Notes under the pieces: generated by a model
The model's database searches: none
Told to the model about the DNA's origin: nothing
The model's input: the letters and a program-made list of their open reading frames with translations, nothing else
Origin: Clonostachys chloroleuca
Lineage: Eukaryota; Ascomycota; Sordariomycetes; Hypocreales; Bionectriaceae
Direction: 5' to 3'
Assembly: GCA_037952775.1 (NCBI GenBank)
Contig: JBANAY010000003.1
Coordinates: 26,536,001-26,600,000 of the forward strand
Length of the DNA stretch: 64,000 nt
In this document: positions 33,071-44,624 of the stretch, one piece after another
Layout of the letters: every line of letters starts with the position of its first letter
How positions within the stretch are numbered: the first letter of the stretch is position 1
Translations under genes and position numbers: made by a program

Positions 33071-35681
33071 ATGGCTGTTCAGTCCACCTTGCGACATACG
33101 GCGGCCGAGGATGCGCTGGCCGCCTTCGTCGACAAATGGACCAGCCTCTTCAAGAACCGTCTACGAAAGACATCTCGAACGACCAGAATAGTTGCGACGA
33201 TCGCACTTATCACATCCATCATCCTGGGTGGTGAAGGCGCGCGGCGATGGTGGAAACGAAAGCGGCACGAACGAGAACAGGGCCATAAGCTTGTCCGCAC
33301 CAACTCATGGCTTCACAACAAGGACGGTTCACGCACCATCTACGTTCCATACAAGGATCGGACCTCCAAGGTCGTGATCAACAATACAGACCCTCTGACA
33401 TTCGAAGCCCATCGACGACTCTTCCTCAACCCGCCTCGCGTTTCAGGTCTCGGCAATGGGACGGTCCCCTCTGCTCAAGCCAAGCCAGGGCTGAATCTGG
33501 CGTTCCTCCATCAGTTCCTCAGTTTAATGAGTATCATGATTCCGCGCTGGTCTAGCAAGGAGGCAGGCTTGCTTCTTAGCCATGCAATGTTCCTAATGCT
33601 GAGGACATATCTGTCCTTGGTCGTGGCTCGTCTTGACGGTGAATTAGTCCGGGATCTAGTGGCTGGAAATGGAAAGGCATTGGCCTTGGGACTTCTCAAA
33701 GTAAGTCCAATCTAAGTCTAACAAGTTATATTAAACTAACCCTTATGTTCTTCAGTGGTGTGGCCTGGGGGCTTCGCTTCCTATACAAACGCCATGATCA
33801 AGTTCCTAGAGTCAAAGGTTTCCATCGCTTTCCGCACCCGTCTAACGAGATATATTCATGACCTTTATCTGAACGACAATTTGAACTATTACAAGCTCGT
33901 CAATCTCGATGGAGGGATCGGACATAGCGCAGACCAATTTGTGACGCAGGATTTGACGTTATTCTGCGCTGCTGCTGCAAATATCTACTCCTCTCTGGGA
34001 AAACCCGCCGTCGACATTGGCGTCTTCAGTTTCCAGCTGTATCGCTCACTTGGTCCGCTGGCCGTCACGGGCCTTTTTAGCACTTACTTCTTGACAGCCA
34101 GTATACTTCGGCGACTGTCCCCACCATTTGGAAAACTCAAGGCAGTGGAAGGCCGCAAAGAGGGCGATTTCCGAAGCCTGCATGCCCGGCTTATTGCAAA
34201 CGCCGAGGAGGTAGCCTTCTATGGTGGTGCCGACATGGAGAAGACCTTCCTCAACAAGGAGTTCAAGTCGCTCAAGAGCTGGATGGAAAGTATTTACATG
34301 CTCAAGATCCGATATAACATTCTGGAGGACTTTATTCTCAAGTACAGCTGGAGTGCATATGGATATTTGTTCGCGTCGCTCCCCGTCTTCCTACCTGCAT
34401 GGGGTGGCTTTGGCGGCGTGGCCGAGATGGCCGAGTTGGCTGAGAGCAGTGGGAGAGAGCGCAACCGAATGAAGGAATTCATCACGAATAAGCGGCTCAT
34501 GCTTTCTTGTGCCGATGCAGGAGGTAGAATGATGTATTCCATCAAGGATTTGTCTGAGTTGGCAGGTCATACCAGTCGGGTATACACACTGATTTCCACC
34601 CTACACCGCGTCCATGCAGACGCTTATAAGGTCAGAGGGGGAACTACGAGCTGTACTCTTTATCTGATGTTCAGGGGACTATCCAGAAAGGATTTGACGG
34701 CGTTCGTCTGGAGCACGTGCCAGTAGTGGCACCTGGCTTGTGGCCCCAAGGGGGTGAAGAATTATTGGATTCCCTCTCTCTTATAGTTCGAAGTGGAGAG
34801 CACGTCCTGGTAGGTCTCCGGTTCTATGAAATAGTTGCATGTGGTGGTTTTCTAACACAGTCAACAGATATCCGGGCCCAATGGCGTGGGCAAGACTGCC
34901 ATCGCCCGTATTCTAGCCGGCATGTGGCCTGTATATCGAGGGTTAGTGAGTCGTCCCAAGGACATCGGACAAGATGGTATCATGTTCCTACCCCAGCGTC
35001 CATATCTCAGCCCCGGAACCTTGCGAGATCAGGTCATCTACCCCGATGGCCACAATGATATGATTGAGAAACGCAAGTCTGAGATGGACCTGAGAAGAGT
35101 TTTGGATGAATCCCGACTCGGATATCTTCCCGAGCGCGAGGGTGGATGGGATACCCGCAAGGAGTGGAAGGATGTCCTGAGTGGTGGTGAGAAGCAAAGG
35201 ATGGGTTTTGCCCGACTTCTCTATCATGAGCCCAGATATGCCATCATCGATGAAGGCACCAGTGCCGTCTCGAGCGATGTTGAGGGGCTCCTGTACGAGA
35301 CATGCAAGGAAAAGGGTATCAGTAAGTACTCCCAGCAGTGTTCAAGATGTCAGTTTTCATTTCTAACCATGATTTCGCAGCCTTGATTACTATTTCCACA
35401 CGGGCCTCACTCAAGAAGTACCATACGTTTAACCTGATTCTTGGCGAGGGTGAGAGAGGAGATGAATGGGAATTTGAGCGCATTGGAACTGAGAAGGAGA
35501 AGATGCACGTGGAGAAGGAGCTTCAAGACCTCCGGGAACGCCTATCGAAGGTTGATGAGTGGCGGGAGAGGAGGGAGGAGATTGAGAAAGAGCTTGCTGC
35601 TGTGTGGACGGAAGAGGGGGATCATTACAGGCGCCATCATACATCGAGGTAGACCCGACTACATCGTCAAGCGAAATTTAG
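33071..35681 (+). CDS. PXA1: Peroxisomal ABCD-type half ABC transporter (three one-base frame breaks)
   Basis: Homologue of Pxa1/Pxa2 and human ABCD1, which import long-chain acyl-CoA into peroxisomes for beta-oxidation. Exons 33071-33700, 33756-34809, 34868-35321 and 35381-35681. The ABC transporter N-terminal (ABCD membrane) domain spans about residues 100-500. It includes FRTRLTRYIHDLYLNDNLNYYK and the EAA-like segment NAEEVAFYGGADMEK. The nucleotide-binding domain has Walker A GPNGVGKT, signature LSGGEKQR and Walker B YAIIDEGTSA. The frame breaks at G5 runs 33767-33771, 34637-34641 and 35616-35620. Six Gs at each give continuous reading and a total of 813 residues. The third fix changes only the tail (ending ...DPTTSSSEI at 35681 instead of 35652) and is less certain. 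Which of the two fungal PXA paralogues this is remains open. Confidence 0.9.
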
Positions 35682-37542
35682 GATAGAGTGTATCATGATA
35701 GAGTATATGCGAGTCACATCAGAGTTGAAGAGTTTGCTTCCCGCTCATGGCGAATTTATGTTTCAATGTGACAGACGCAATTATAACGTGTCGCGAACGG
35801 AATCTCGCCTGTGACTAGCTTGCTTTCACTATTGCATAAGCTATAAGCCAACTTAGCTAAAGTGTGAGGGGATAGATTGATGTCCATATGTTCCGGTTGA
35901 CAAAATAGGATGGATTTACATATGATGACGTGCATCATCTGCTTTGAGAGTCTAGGCAGGGCGATGAGGAGTTCCCATGATTTGATCTTCAGGATTTAGT
36001 CAAGGATCGACACGGCAGGCAAAACAAAAGAAAGGTCTGGACAACCATTGAACAAAAACTAGTCCATGAGAGAGGGTCATATGAAAGTCAATACGATGGC
36101 TTGGATGAGCATAGCCGGTATAGGGTAATTAGACAGATGGAGTTGGCGCCGGTGAAACTATCCACTGTGGCAACAGCATCCACTCACGCTATTAATTGGG
36201 AGGAGCTATTAATATTTTCAAGCTGTAGCTATAATTGATTGCCTCGGTATCGCCTGAACTTGGAAGCGGAGCAATGGAAGGGCCAGGAATATGGATGGAG
36301 AATCGAGTGCTCCGACTCCCTGAACATCGCCAAATATATGTAACATTTGCATTCCTGGAATGGAAGATAAACGCTGCCGTACTCGTGCATTGCCCCGGGG
36401 AGGGAAGAAAGGCTTCTAATCATGGTTAAGGGACCATAGAGTCCGTATTAGATAGAGGTATGCATTACACCCTAGAATCAGTAGTGGGAGATTTCCCTTC
36501 CCCCCATCTTAATACCTTTTCCGAAACGCGTTTTGGGCGGGATTACCGCAGCATTCCAACACCCGCAGTCCACGACTATCCCTTTGTATGAGTGGCTCAT
36601 CGATCCATGGTGAGCCATTGTAGAAAGCGGCTATACCAGCCTCCCCCATACACCACGCGCATTTCTCTGGTCCAAAGCGCGTTGTTCCGTCCCGTCGCCT
36701 TGCGTGTAGTTCGCAATCTGGATCACCAAGAGCGGCAGGTTCAGGCGCATGCAGCCAAGGTTCAGCTCTCACCCTCTAGTCAGCACATCAGCGATATCTC
36801 TGCCATTATCAGAATCGATAGTACGCACACCGTAGAGGTGCGACCAATCGAAGTGATCAGCCACCGCAAGCAAACCGGCTTACCTGAAGCTGGATCGTTC
36901 AGCTCTAATGCATGCTGCCACCAGCCTTGCCAATCATCCAGGCCTAGGACTACCTAGTGCCACGTAGGTCCCCATTGTCTCTGTATCGCGTTGGAACGAT
37001 CAAGTCAATAGTCGGTTAGTCTGGGCGCATTCCAGTCGTGCCCTCCACACTCGACGATTACCCCTCTGCAGAGAGAGAGGTCAGCGACATGACCAGCCCT
37101 TGATGGGCAGGGCGTCATTTGCATGGCATAGCATAGCAGCAGAATTGACTTCCGGGGGAGATGGTGAGATATCCAATATGCTCCGGCCTAGCTGAATGAA
37201 GTGAGACAGCCACCCTCAATGTCTTGCACTTTTCTCCTCTTGGTGTCTCACCTACACCCTAAACTTCCGCTTGCGCATGCGGAGAAGCTCTCTTTGCGGT
37301 GTCCATTGGATTGAGCCCACCGCTTTTGTCCAAGGCTATATGTAGAGACGGAGGGAGCCTCTGTTCAGCTTCGTCCCCGTCCCGCCATTGACTGATATCT
37401 ACTGTATAACTGCCTTTTAGCAGGATCATATTCCAGCAAAATTTAGGACTTTGTCTTTAACAGAATTCAGCAAAAGACTGCTCATCTCGACTTCCTACCC
37501 CGCCTTGACCCAGAAACAGCCTCCTCCAACTGAAGTGACGCC
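35682..37542. other. Gene-poor stretch with one minus-strand coding-like fragment
   Basis: About 1.9 kb. On the minus strand, 36526-36775 reads as plausible protein (LGDPDCELHARRRDGTTRFG, WCMGEAGIAAFYNGSPWIDE) ending in TAA. A separate segment near 36890-36945 reads LGLDDWQGWWQHALELNDPA before a GTAAGC donor. They may be two exons of a small unknown gene or its remnant; no start codon can be fixed. The rest holds nothing recognised. Confidence 0.35.
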
Positions 37543-38678
37543 ATGAGAGGACGGTACGCCTGTCACAGCTACGGGGGCTCGTGGTCATCCATGGCTCCGA
37601 TGCCCCCTATTGCAGAGGACGAGGTCGTTGGCAAGCCCATGGTCCTTCCACGAGGGCCGTTGCGGATACCTCAAAAGACTCGCCGCGGACCGATGAACCG
37701 TCCGGCGCCTCCGCCGTACGTGCCGGCACCGCATCCTTCTCCTCCACTCTATATGGAGGATAAGGATACAATGTCAGACTCGTCTTCGACCTCCGGGATT
37801 GGCTCGCTCAAGCTAGAGAACTACAAGAACTGGCAGGAGGAATCCGGCTCTGATCATGGGGGGGATGGTAGAAGCCTGAAGGATCGACAATGGTTTGGAA
37901 GCCGCCTTGGGAGATGGCTCAAATTTGGATTCTTGGCCTTGATGGCCATTGGGATCGTTGTTGGCCTGGCTGTTGGGTTGACGTTCGGGTTGAGAGACAA
38001 GTATGGCTTGAGTCTTCCTCACTCTTAACAACCCGCCTCGAGTTGGTATGCTAACTGCATTCAAACAGGCAATCGAGTGACGGCGGCAACGGCGCAGACT
38101 CATCCAGTCTCTACCCAGTGGGATCTTACTCCTTTGAGTCTACTCTCCAGAACATCTCAACCGCCTGCACCTCTCGTTCATCTACTTGGCGCTGCTATCC
38201 CTACAGCCAAGGATCCAATGCAACATTTTTTTGGTCCATCTCTCGCTCCGGGAGCTCCTACAACGTCTCGTCCTCCGAGAACCCCTTTGCACCCTCGTTC
38301 TCGAACAAGACTGCCACTCTTCTGGATGAAGGAAAGCCCACTGAGCGCCTTTCTTTCGCCTTTGACACGTCCCGCACCATTATCCCTAGCGAGCCCATCA
38401 CACCCACCAACCGCGCCGCTAAATGCACCTACTCGTCGACTTTGTTCCAGGCCACCATCTGGACAAGAAGAAGCGGCGGGCGTGAATTGTCCGACATTGA
38501 CGACCTACTGAAGAGAAAGGCCGGGAGGAAGTTCGTGGACTGGCCCGGCGACGTCCAGGTCATACAGATGAGACCGTACAAGGCCGGCGCGCCCAATTGC
38601 GAGGACACTGATGGAAATAAGATCACCGATATCCAGGGAGGCTATGGCGACTGCTCATGCGAATACTCCAGCTTTTGA
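37543..38678 (+). CDS. Single-span fungal membrane protein of unknown function
   Basis: Exons 37543-38000 and 38069-38678 (donor GTATGG, branch CTAAC, acceptor CAG) give 355 residues. Residues 1-125 are proline-rich and probably cytosolic (PPPYVPAPHPSPPLY). A hydrophobic helix FGFLALMAIGIVVGLAVGLTF lies at about 130-150. The C-terminal half is probably outside the cytosol: it has several potential N-glycosylation sites (N-I-S, N-A-T, N-V-S, N-K-T) and cysteines, ending in DCSCEYSSF. There is no signal peptide, so this is a type II topology. I do not know a functional assignment. The layout is common among conserved hypothetical proteins of Sordariomycetes. Confidence 0.8.
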
Positions 38679-39424
38679 GCGAAACAACAAAAAGAAAACA
38701 AGAAAAAAAAGTTAAATGAACAAACTCTGCAACCAAGATTCGATCATTCACAAGATACCCCCAATACCCCAAAATATACACCTGTGACGGAAGGATAGCC
38801 TTCTGCTCACAAAGCTGGAACATAAGGAAAGGAATTTCAATGTACTCTGGCTGGCTCACAATGATTTGATCCCACTGCGTTTTACGGTGGGATTTGGATA
38901 CCTCTGCTTTTTTGCAAATTCTGTTTGACTTGGGCGGATTGTTCTATGTTGGAAGATAATGTTCGAAGGGATAATCCATAATTTTTGCATATTGATGTTA
39001 CCATAAGGAGTTATTGGGTAGCGCGAATATAATATTAATGTGAATCTCAATGCATCTCCTACCGACCATGATCCTAATGAGCACATCTAACGACCAGGTC
39101 ATCAGTAGCCCAGTCGTGTACTGTAAGCAAGGAAGATAAAGATTCAAGACCAAATGGCACAGCTGTGCCCTTTGGTAAGCCTTTCTAGGGGCGGGACATC
39201 GTGAAGGAGAATGCCTAACGACCAATAAATGCACATAAGCACTTTAGACTGACTAAGTCGAACATTGATTGGCAGCTCAGATATATAGGCGAAGGCGAGC
39301 TGCATGAAAGGGTGGGATTATTGATTCTTTACCATTATTATCAGTGAGGTGCCGCTGTGCCACTTAGATCTCATTGTTCCATCACTGGTGGTAGTTCAAG
39401 GAGATTTCAAACAGATCAACAACT
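38679..39424. other. Intergenic region before the HET pseudogene
   Basis: AT-rich 3' flank followed by upstream DNA of the HET gene, with agatatata near 39280. No gene seen. Confidence 0.55.
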
Positions 39425-41706
39425 ATGTTGGAGATGACCAATGAGCTCGTGTCTTCGTTGCAACCCCCCAGGGAATTCCAACTGCGAAGCTTGAGTTACA
39501 CCCAGACAGTCGCTCTAGTTGGTAATCGTGAGTTTTGTATCTGATCTTCTGTCTTCTGTCTCGCATCTTTGCATTTATCACATCTAGAAATAAGATCCGG
39601 CTTTAGAAACTCCCGCTTCCAAGATACTAGATGTCCGAAAAATGCCAAGCACGAAGCTGAGGATACTTTCTTTCGGTCTGAGGAAGCAGATGTCCCGTGG
39701 GCGGTATCACTCTTGAATCAGTTTATTCCAAACTTTACGAAAAGGGCCAATTCCGCCTCCTGGAAGTTCTCCCTGGAAAACATAGCACTGTGCTGAATGC
39801 CGCTTGCACGTGTGCTCTATTAGCAACAACCACGACTCATATGAAGCACTCTCATATTGTTGGAGGCAAGGGAGAAAGCCATCTCACGATCCACAGAGGG
39901 GTGATTATGCCCACCTTGAAATACAATGCAACGGTGCTTTGATGGAAGTGGGAGTCAACTTGCACCTAGCGCTACATCAGTTACGCAATGAGACCTCTTC
40001 ACGCGTGATATGGGCTGACGCCGTCTGTATCAATCAGAGTGATGTGGAGGAGAGAAGCGAGCAGGTCGCTCTCATGGGAGAAATCTTCCGTAGGGCGTAT
40101 CAGGTAGTCGTATGGCTTGGGCCAGAACCTACCAGCCATAAAGGAAACGACGTTGGTGCTTCCGATAACAATGATTATATATCATCGCAAACTTTCGCCA
40201 TGGTGTGTTCAATCGTTGGCACATAGGCAAGGGCAACGGAAACATACTGTATCGATATTGGACGCCCTCAGTATAGGAGACAAGGATCAGCTCAACACGC
40301 ATACGGCACTATACCGCTTGACAAGCCGCACTGGGAGAAGCTGAAACCCTTGTTTAGTAATTCATGGTTTACAAGAATGTGGGTTGTACAAGAAATTGCC
40401 CTCGCCAGAATGGCCACAGCGATATGGGGGGGGGGGGAGCGAAATTTCCTGGGAGCTGATCGGGCTCGCAGCCGCAATCATTCGCACCAACTGGGAACAT
40501 ATCGAGCCTTGGGAAGCTCATAATGAAGTCGGATGCCGTCAAGTTCCTGTTGGGATCATGAACGCATACTTCATGTATCGGCTATCTCGCTTCCGGTCAA
40601 ATTGGGACTCCCTCCGCTTCACCTTCTGTGAACTCCTTGCCCTGACTATACAGTTCGAATGTCAGGAGAAACACGATTAAATATTTGCGCTACTTGGACT
40701 GGAGACTTCGGATCGGGCCAAATTATTCATCACGGTCGATTACTCGAGGCCTGTGAATGATCTCTACCGAAGTGTAGCCCTCGCGATACTTCGCTCCAGG
40801 CAACCTTTGGCGATCCTAGCTTACGTTCACCACAGGGAAGTCCTAGACACTCTTAGAAGTAATGGAGAAGACAGCTTCAATAATATCAGAGATAATCATT
40901 TGACTAACGGCGAGTCTTGGGTCCCAAGGTGGGATATCGATCAGCCCCAGACCCTTGGACCATTTGAGGGACACCCGCACTTTGTGGCTGGGTTATATCG
41001 GCCAGTTTCGATACAAGACATCAAATTCACCAGCAGAGGCGGCCCATTCGTCGTTCGAGGGGTCATATTGGATTATGTGAGATGCAAAAACTCAGTACCA
41101 ATGACGCTGGAACAAATAGATTCCAGAGAGCAACCCCCGCAAACCGGTCTCACCAGAGCCGGCTTGGAGAAGCTCGCATTGACATTGTGTGCGGGTAAGG
41201 ACTGGTATGGAACAGCAGCAGCTTACCCGCGTCAGATGATGGCCGATTTCGCCAAGTGCCTTCGACGTGGCTTCCTCTGGTGGGCACTTTCGCAAGATGC
41301 CTTTGGTCCCAGTGTAGAAGATGAGGGCCTCATGAAAGCCAACTGCGGTGAAGATTATAGACTTGCCTCGATTATCCCATTAGAAGATGAGGCAAACATC
41401 ACACTCCATGAGTTGAAGGCAATTTACAAGCTCGGCGATGCAGACCGGTTCCTGGATGCGACGATCGCGGCGTGCACTGGCAGAAGCCTTTTCACCACCA
41501 GTTCTGATATGATAGGGTTGGGTCCAGCTTGCATGCAGCCCGGGGATAAAGGCTGCATTACTCTTGGGACTTTGGTTCCTTTTGTTATTCGCGAACGTAA
41601 AAGGGGCCAAGGATATCGTCTTATTGGCGAGTGTTACATTCATGATCTCATGAGAGGGCAAGCTAAAATGAGCAGCCATGAGCATACTTGGATCAAACTG
41701 GTTTAA
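39425..41706 (+). pseudogene. Broken HET-domain (heterokaryon incompatibility) gene
   Basis: HET proteins mediate allorecognition cell death on fusion of unlike strains. The HET signature is clear: YEALSYCW near 39852, then VIWADAVCINQSDVEERSEQV, FRRAYQVVVWLG, SWFTRMWVVQEIALAR, and from 40681 IFALLGLE leading into a long C-terminal part ending at 41706. At least four lesions break it: a one-base frame shift between FRLLEVLPGKHS (about 39745-39785) and the YEALSYCW frame, an in-frame TAG at 40224-40226, a shift at the G12 run 40426-40437, and an in-frame TAA at 40678-40680. No intron of credible length removes the stops. The first coding part at 39425 and its intron are guesses. Only the last 318 codons are uninterrupted. 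Confidence 0.82.
40426..40437 (+). repeat. G12 homopolymer within the HET pseudogene
   Basis: Twelve G bases between the segments ...MATAIW and SEISWELIGL. Eleven would keep the two in frame, so this run is one base off. Confidence 0.8.
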
Positions 41707-41890
41707 ATCTGAGACATTTCCTTTCCCTTTGTAGCTATGCATATGCTTTCCTGAGGTGTGAAAGAGTGCATGGTAGTAGCACACTTCTTCAACATACACA
41801 TGCTTCTAGCACATGGAAGATGCACCTCACACTGATTCTGGCATGACTTTGTTGCCTACTTAAGCTCAAAAAGTTCCGAGATGAATAACT

Positions 41891-41983
41891 GGTCCTATAG
41901 TATAGTGGTTAGTACGTTTGGTTTTGATCCACTACCTCTGGAACTTATTCCAAAAATCGCTAGTTCGAACCTGGCTAGGACCT
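41891..41983 (+). tRNA. tRNA-Gln(TTG) with a 21-nt intron
   Basis: The acceptor strands GGTCCTA (41891-41897) and TAGGACC (41976-41982) pair over all 7 bp, with discriminator T at 41983. The D-arm contains AGTGGTTAG. The anticodon stem TTTGG pairs with CCAAA only after removal of 41928-41948, the canonical intron position one base 3' of the anticodon. The anticodon is TTG (41924-41926). The T-arm is GCTAG TTCGAAC CTGGC. A run of T bases from 41986 serves as Pol III terminator. The layout agrees with fungal tRNA-Gln. Confidence 0.93.
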
Positions 41984-41985
41984 TC

Positions 41986-41990
41986 TTTTT
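41986..41990 (+). terminator. Pol III T-run terminator of tRNA-Gln
   Basis: Five T bases 3 nt after the tRNA, backed up by a second T7 run just downstream. Confidence 0.75.
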
Positions 41991-42991
41991 GTCTTTTTTT
42001 TTATTGCTCAATATGTTCTTCCTTTTTGCCTATATTTATTGGCTATAATTGTACTGAATAATGATAAAGGTGCTAATGACACACTAGTTGTCCAGGGTAA
42101 AAAATTTCTTTATCTAGAATATCAGGAACACTGAGCCGCAACTCCGCGTCAGGATCCGGCAGAGTGGGATTTAGGCTAAATTGATCTGGGGCTTTTACGG
42201 GTCGTGGAGCCGCTCGGATTGCTACGAGCAAACAGATTTGAAACAAATGAGCGACCATCGGACGAGTCACTTGCAGGTCGATGGCAGAGGGAACATGAAA
42301 TCTGGCATGTTGGGCGATGAGCGAATATTATAGGGCAGCACCCGTGGCCAATCCCCCTCCCCACGGCTACCAGGTCGTGTGATAGGCGCGTCTGGCAGGG
42401 TTCGAGAAAATCGGGCAAAAGACGACACGAGGATGGCTAGCAGCTGCTCGCCGTGGTAGGGCCAGAGACAGCCGCATTGGGTGGGTTTGCATATTAAACG
42501 CACGAATGGGGTTGCCAGAGCCGCCGGGAGCTATACCTCTGACCTTATCCAACAAATAGCCATGCCAATCAGGATGCGACGCCAGGCTGGTCTAGGTGGA
42601 CTCCTTGACGTACTACTTGCAGATAGTAGCTCTCGAAACACGATGGACGTGGAGTACATGCATCGACTGCGGCCGCGTCGGACATGACATTGCATGAATG
42701 TGGAAATCTGGTGGGATTCCATGCTCTATTATCCGCTCTAGGAGAGGTATTAATCGCTGAGGACACACGTGTTAGAGCGCTCGTGGATCGTAAGAGCTCT
42801 CACATGCTGTATATAGCCTTACTAGTCCATTTGGGTCGTTTATAAGAAACCCTCCGCAGGCCCCCTCTATCCTCGCTCTCCTGCTTCCTCTTCTCATCCT
42901 CTCATCTGCCTCTCATACCTCTGTTACTCAAGGGAGCCAAGACCTTCCACCCTCTCCAGACCCTCACGATACACGTACGACTAAATACACA
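41991..42991. other. Intergenic region between tRNA and xylose reductase
   Basis: Includes the xylose reductase promoter with a TATATA element at 42810-42815 and a CT-rich leader (42860-42960). No gene seen. Confidence 0.55.
42810..42815 (+). promoter_or_regulatory. TATA-like element upstream of xylose reductase
   Basis: tatata 177 bp before the ATG, followed by a pyrimidine-rich leader, as is usual for highly expressed fungal genes. Confidence 0.45.
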
Positions 42992-44324
42992 ATGACGTCT
43001 CCTACCGTGAAGCTCAACAGCGGCTATGACATGCCCCTCTGCGGGTTTGGTCTGTGGAAGGTCTCCAACGACACCTGCGCCGACACCGTCTACAACGCCA
43101 TCAAGGCCGGATACCGCCTGCTAGACGGCGCCTGCGGTATGTATAGCAATTCTCAAGCAACACATGCGGTGCAAGAAAGCTGGTGAGCAGAGGAGCTTGG
43201 GGAGGTTGTGCTGCCTTACACGCAACCCCACCAAAGCGAACCCTGCATCTCAATTAACTGCCCCTCCTTCTGCCCCTCCCCCACTACGACGCTACGCGCT
43301 TCCAAGCGACAGCCATTTCGCATTCACCCGGGACAAGTAGTCCCGGCTAGTTTGAGCGAACAGGAAAGCTCCTGGAGGGAAATTTTTGCGATCAAAGGGC
43401 CGAGAGAGAGCTAACGGCTAAATCCACCATCTAGACTACGGCAATGAGAAGGAGTGCGGCGAGGGCGTTGCCCGCGCCATCAAGGACGGCCTGGTGAAGC
43501 GCGAGGAGCTCTTCATCGTCTCCAAGCTGTGGCAGACCTTCCACGACGTCGACCGGGTCGAGCCTATCACCCGCAGGCAGCTCGCCGACTGGCAGGTCGA
43601 CTATTTCGACCTCTTCCTCATCCACTTCCCCGTCGCCCTCGAGTACGTCGACCCCAGCGTCCGCTACCCCCCGGCTGGCACTACGACGGCGACAAGGAGA
43701 TCCGGTGGTCCAAGACCACCAACCAGGAGACCTGGGGCGCCATGGAAGGCCTCGTCGAGAAGGGCCTCGCCCGCAGCATCGGCGTCTCCAACTACCAGGC
43801 CCAGACCCTCTACGACACCCTCAAGTACGCCAAGATCCGCCCCGCCACCCTCCAGATCGAGCTGCACCCCTACCTGCAGCAGGTCGAGCTCGTCAAGCTG
43901 GCCAAGCACGAGGGCATCGTCGTGACCGCCTACTCCTCCTTCGGCCCCACCGGCTTCATCGAGCTCGACATGGATAACGCCAAGACCGCCGCGCCCCTCA
44001 TGGAGCACGATGCCATCAAGGCCATGGCCGCCAAGCACAACAAGACCCCCGCCCAGATCCTGCTCCGATGGGCCACCCAGCAGGGTCTCGCCGTCATCCC
44101 CAAGACCGGGCGACCTGCCGTCATGCTCCAGAACCTTGACTGCTTCAACTTCGACCTCGACGAGGAGGACAACAAGCGCATCGCCAAGATGGAGCTGAAC
44201 TTGAAGTTTAACAAGCCTACCAACGTGAGTTTAGAGACAAAGTACACCGCAGCCCCTTGAAGCAGTTGCTAATAGATTTATCATACAGTACTTCCCTGCA
44301 GACAACCTCTGGATCTTCGGTTAA
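42992..44324 (+). CDS. XYL1: D-xylose reductase-type aldo-keto reductase (one-base frame break)
   Basis: AKR2-family reductase; the family reduces D-xylose (and L-arabinose) to the polyol with NAD(P)H as the first step of pentose catabolism. Exons 42992-43136, 43435-44224 and 44289-44324; total 323 residues, normal length. The catalytic tetrad is visible as D45 (RLLDGA), Y50 (DYGNE), K79 (FIVSKLW) and H112 (LIHFP). The first intron is 298 bp, long for this genome. The frame breaks at C6 run 43667-43672, where seven Cs give ...[14 protein letters not shown].... The coenzyme loop reads [13 protein letters not shown] where typical enzymes have IPKSNxPxRLxQN. The Asn and Arg that contact the NADPH 2'-phosphate are therefore Gly and Val. 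This may be a paralogue with altered coenzyme or substrate use rather than the main xylose reductase. Confidence 0.9.
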
Positions 44325-44624
44325 GAAAGATCAATAGAGAAAAAAGCTAGTTCGGTTAAGGGTCAAGGAAGCATTCATACATCACATACCATATAGCAAG
44401 GCAAATTAAAAAAAAATTCGCATAAAAATCCGGATTGAGGGTATCACTTGACTTGTAAATTGAATTTCCATAAATTGGGCTCTTTCGCCTTTGCTATAGT
44501 AGAGGGGAGGGTTAGTCTAACCTGGTCTCGACCATGTAAGGTTGTATCTCTCCATTTCCCTTGAATGAACCACAGAACGCCATGCTCGTAAATGCGAAAC
44601 GAGATAATCCGGAAGCCTCCGATT

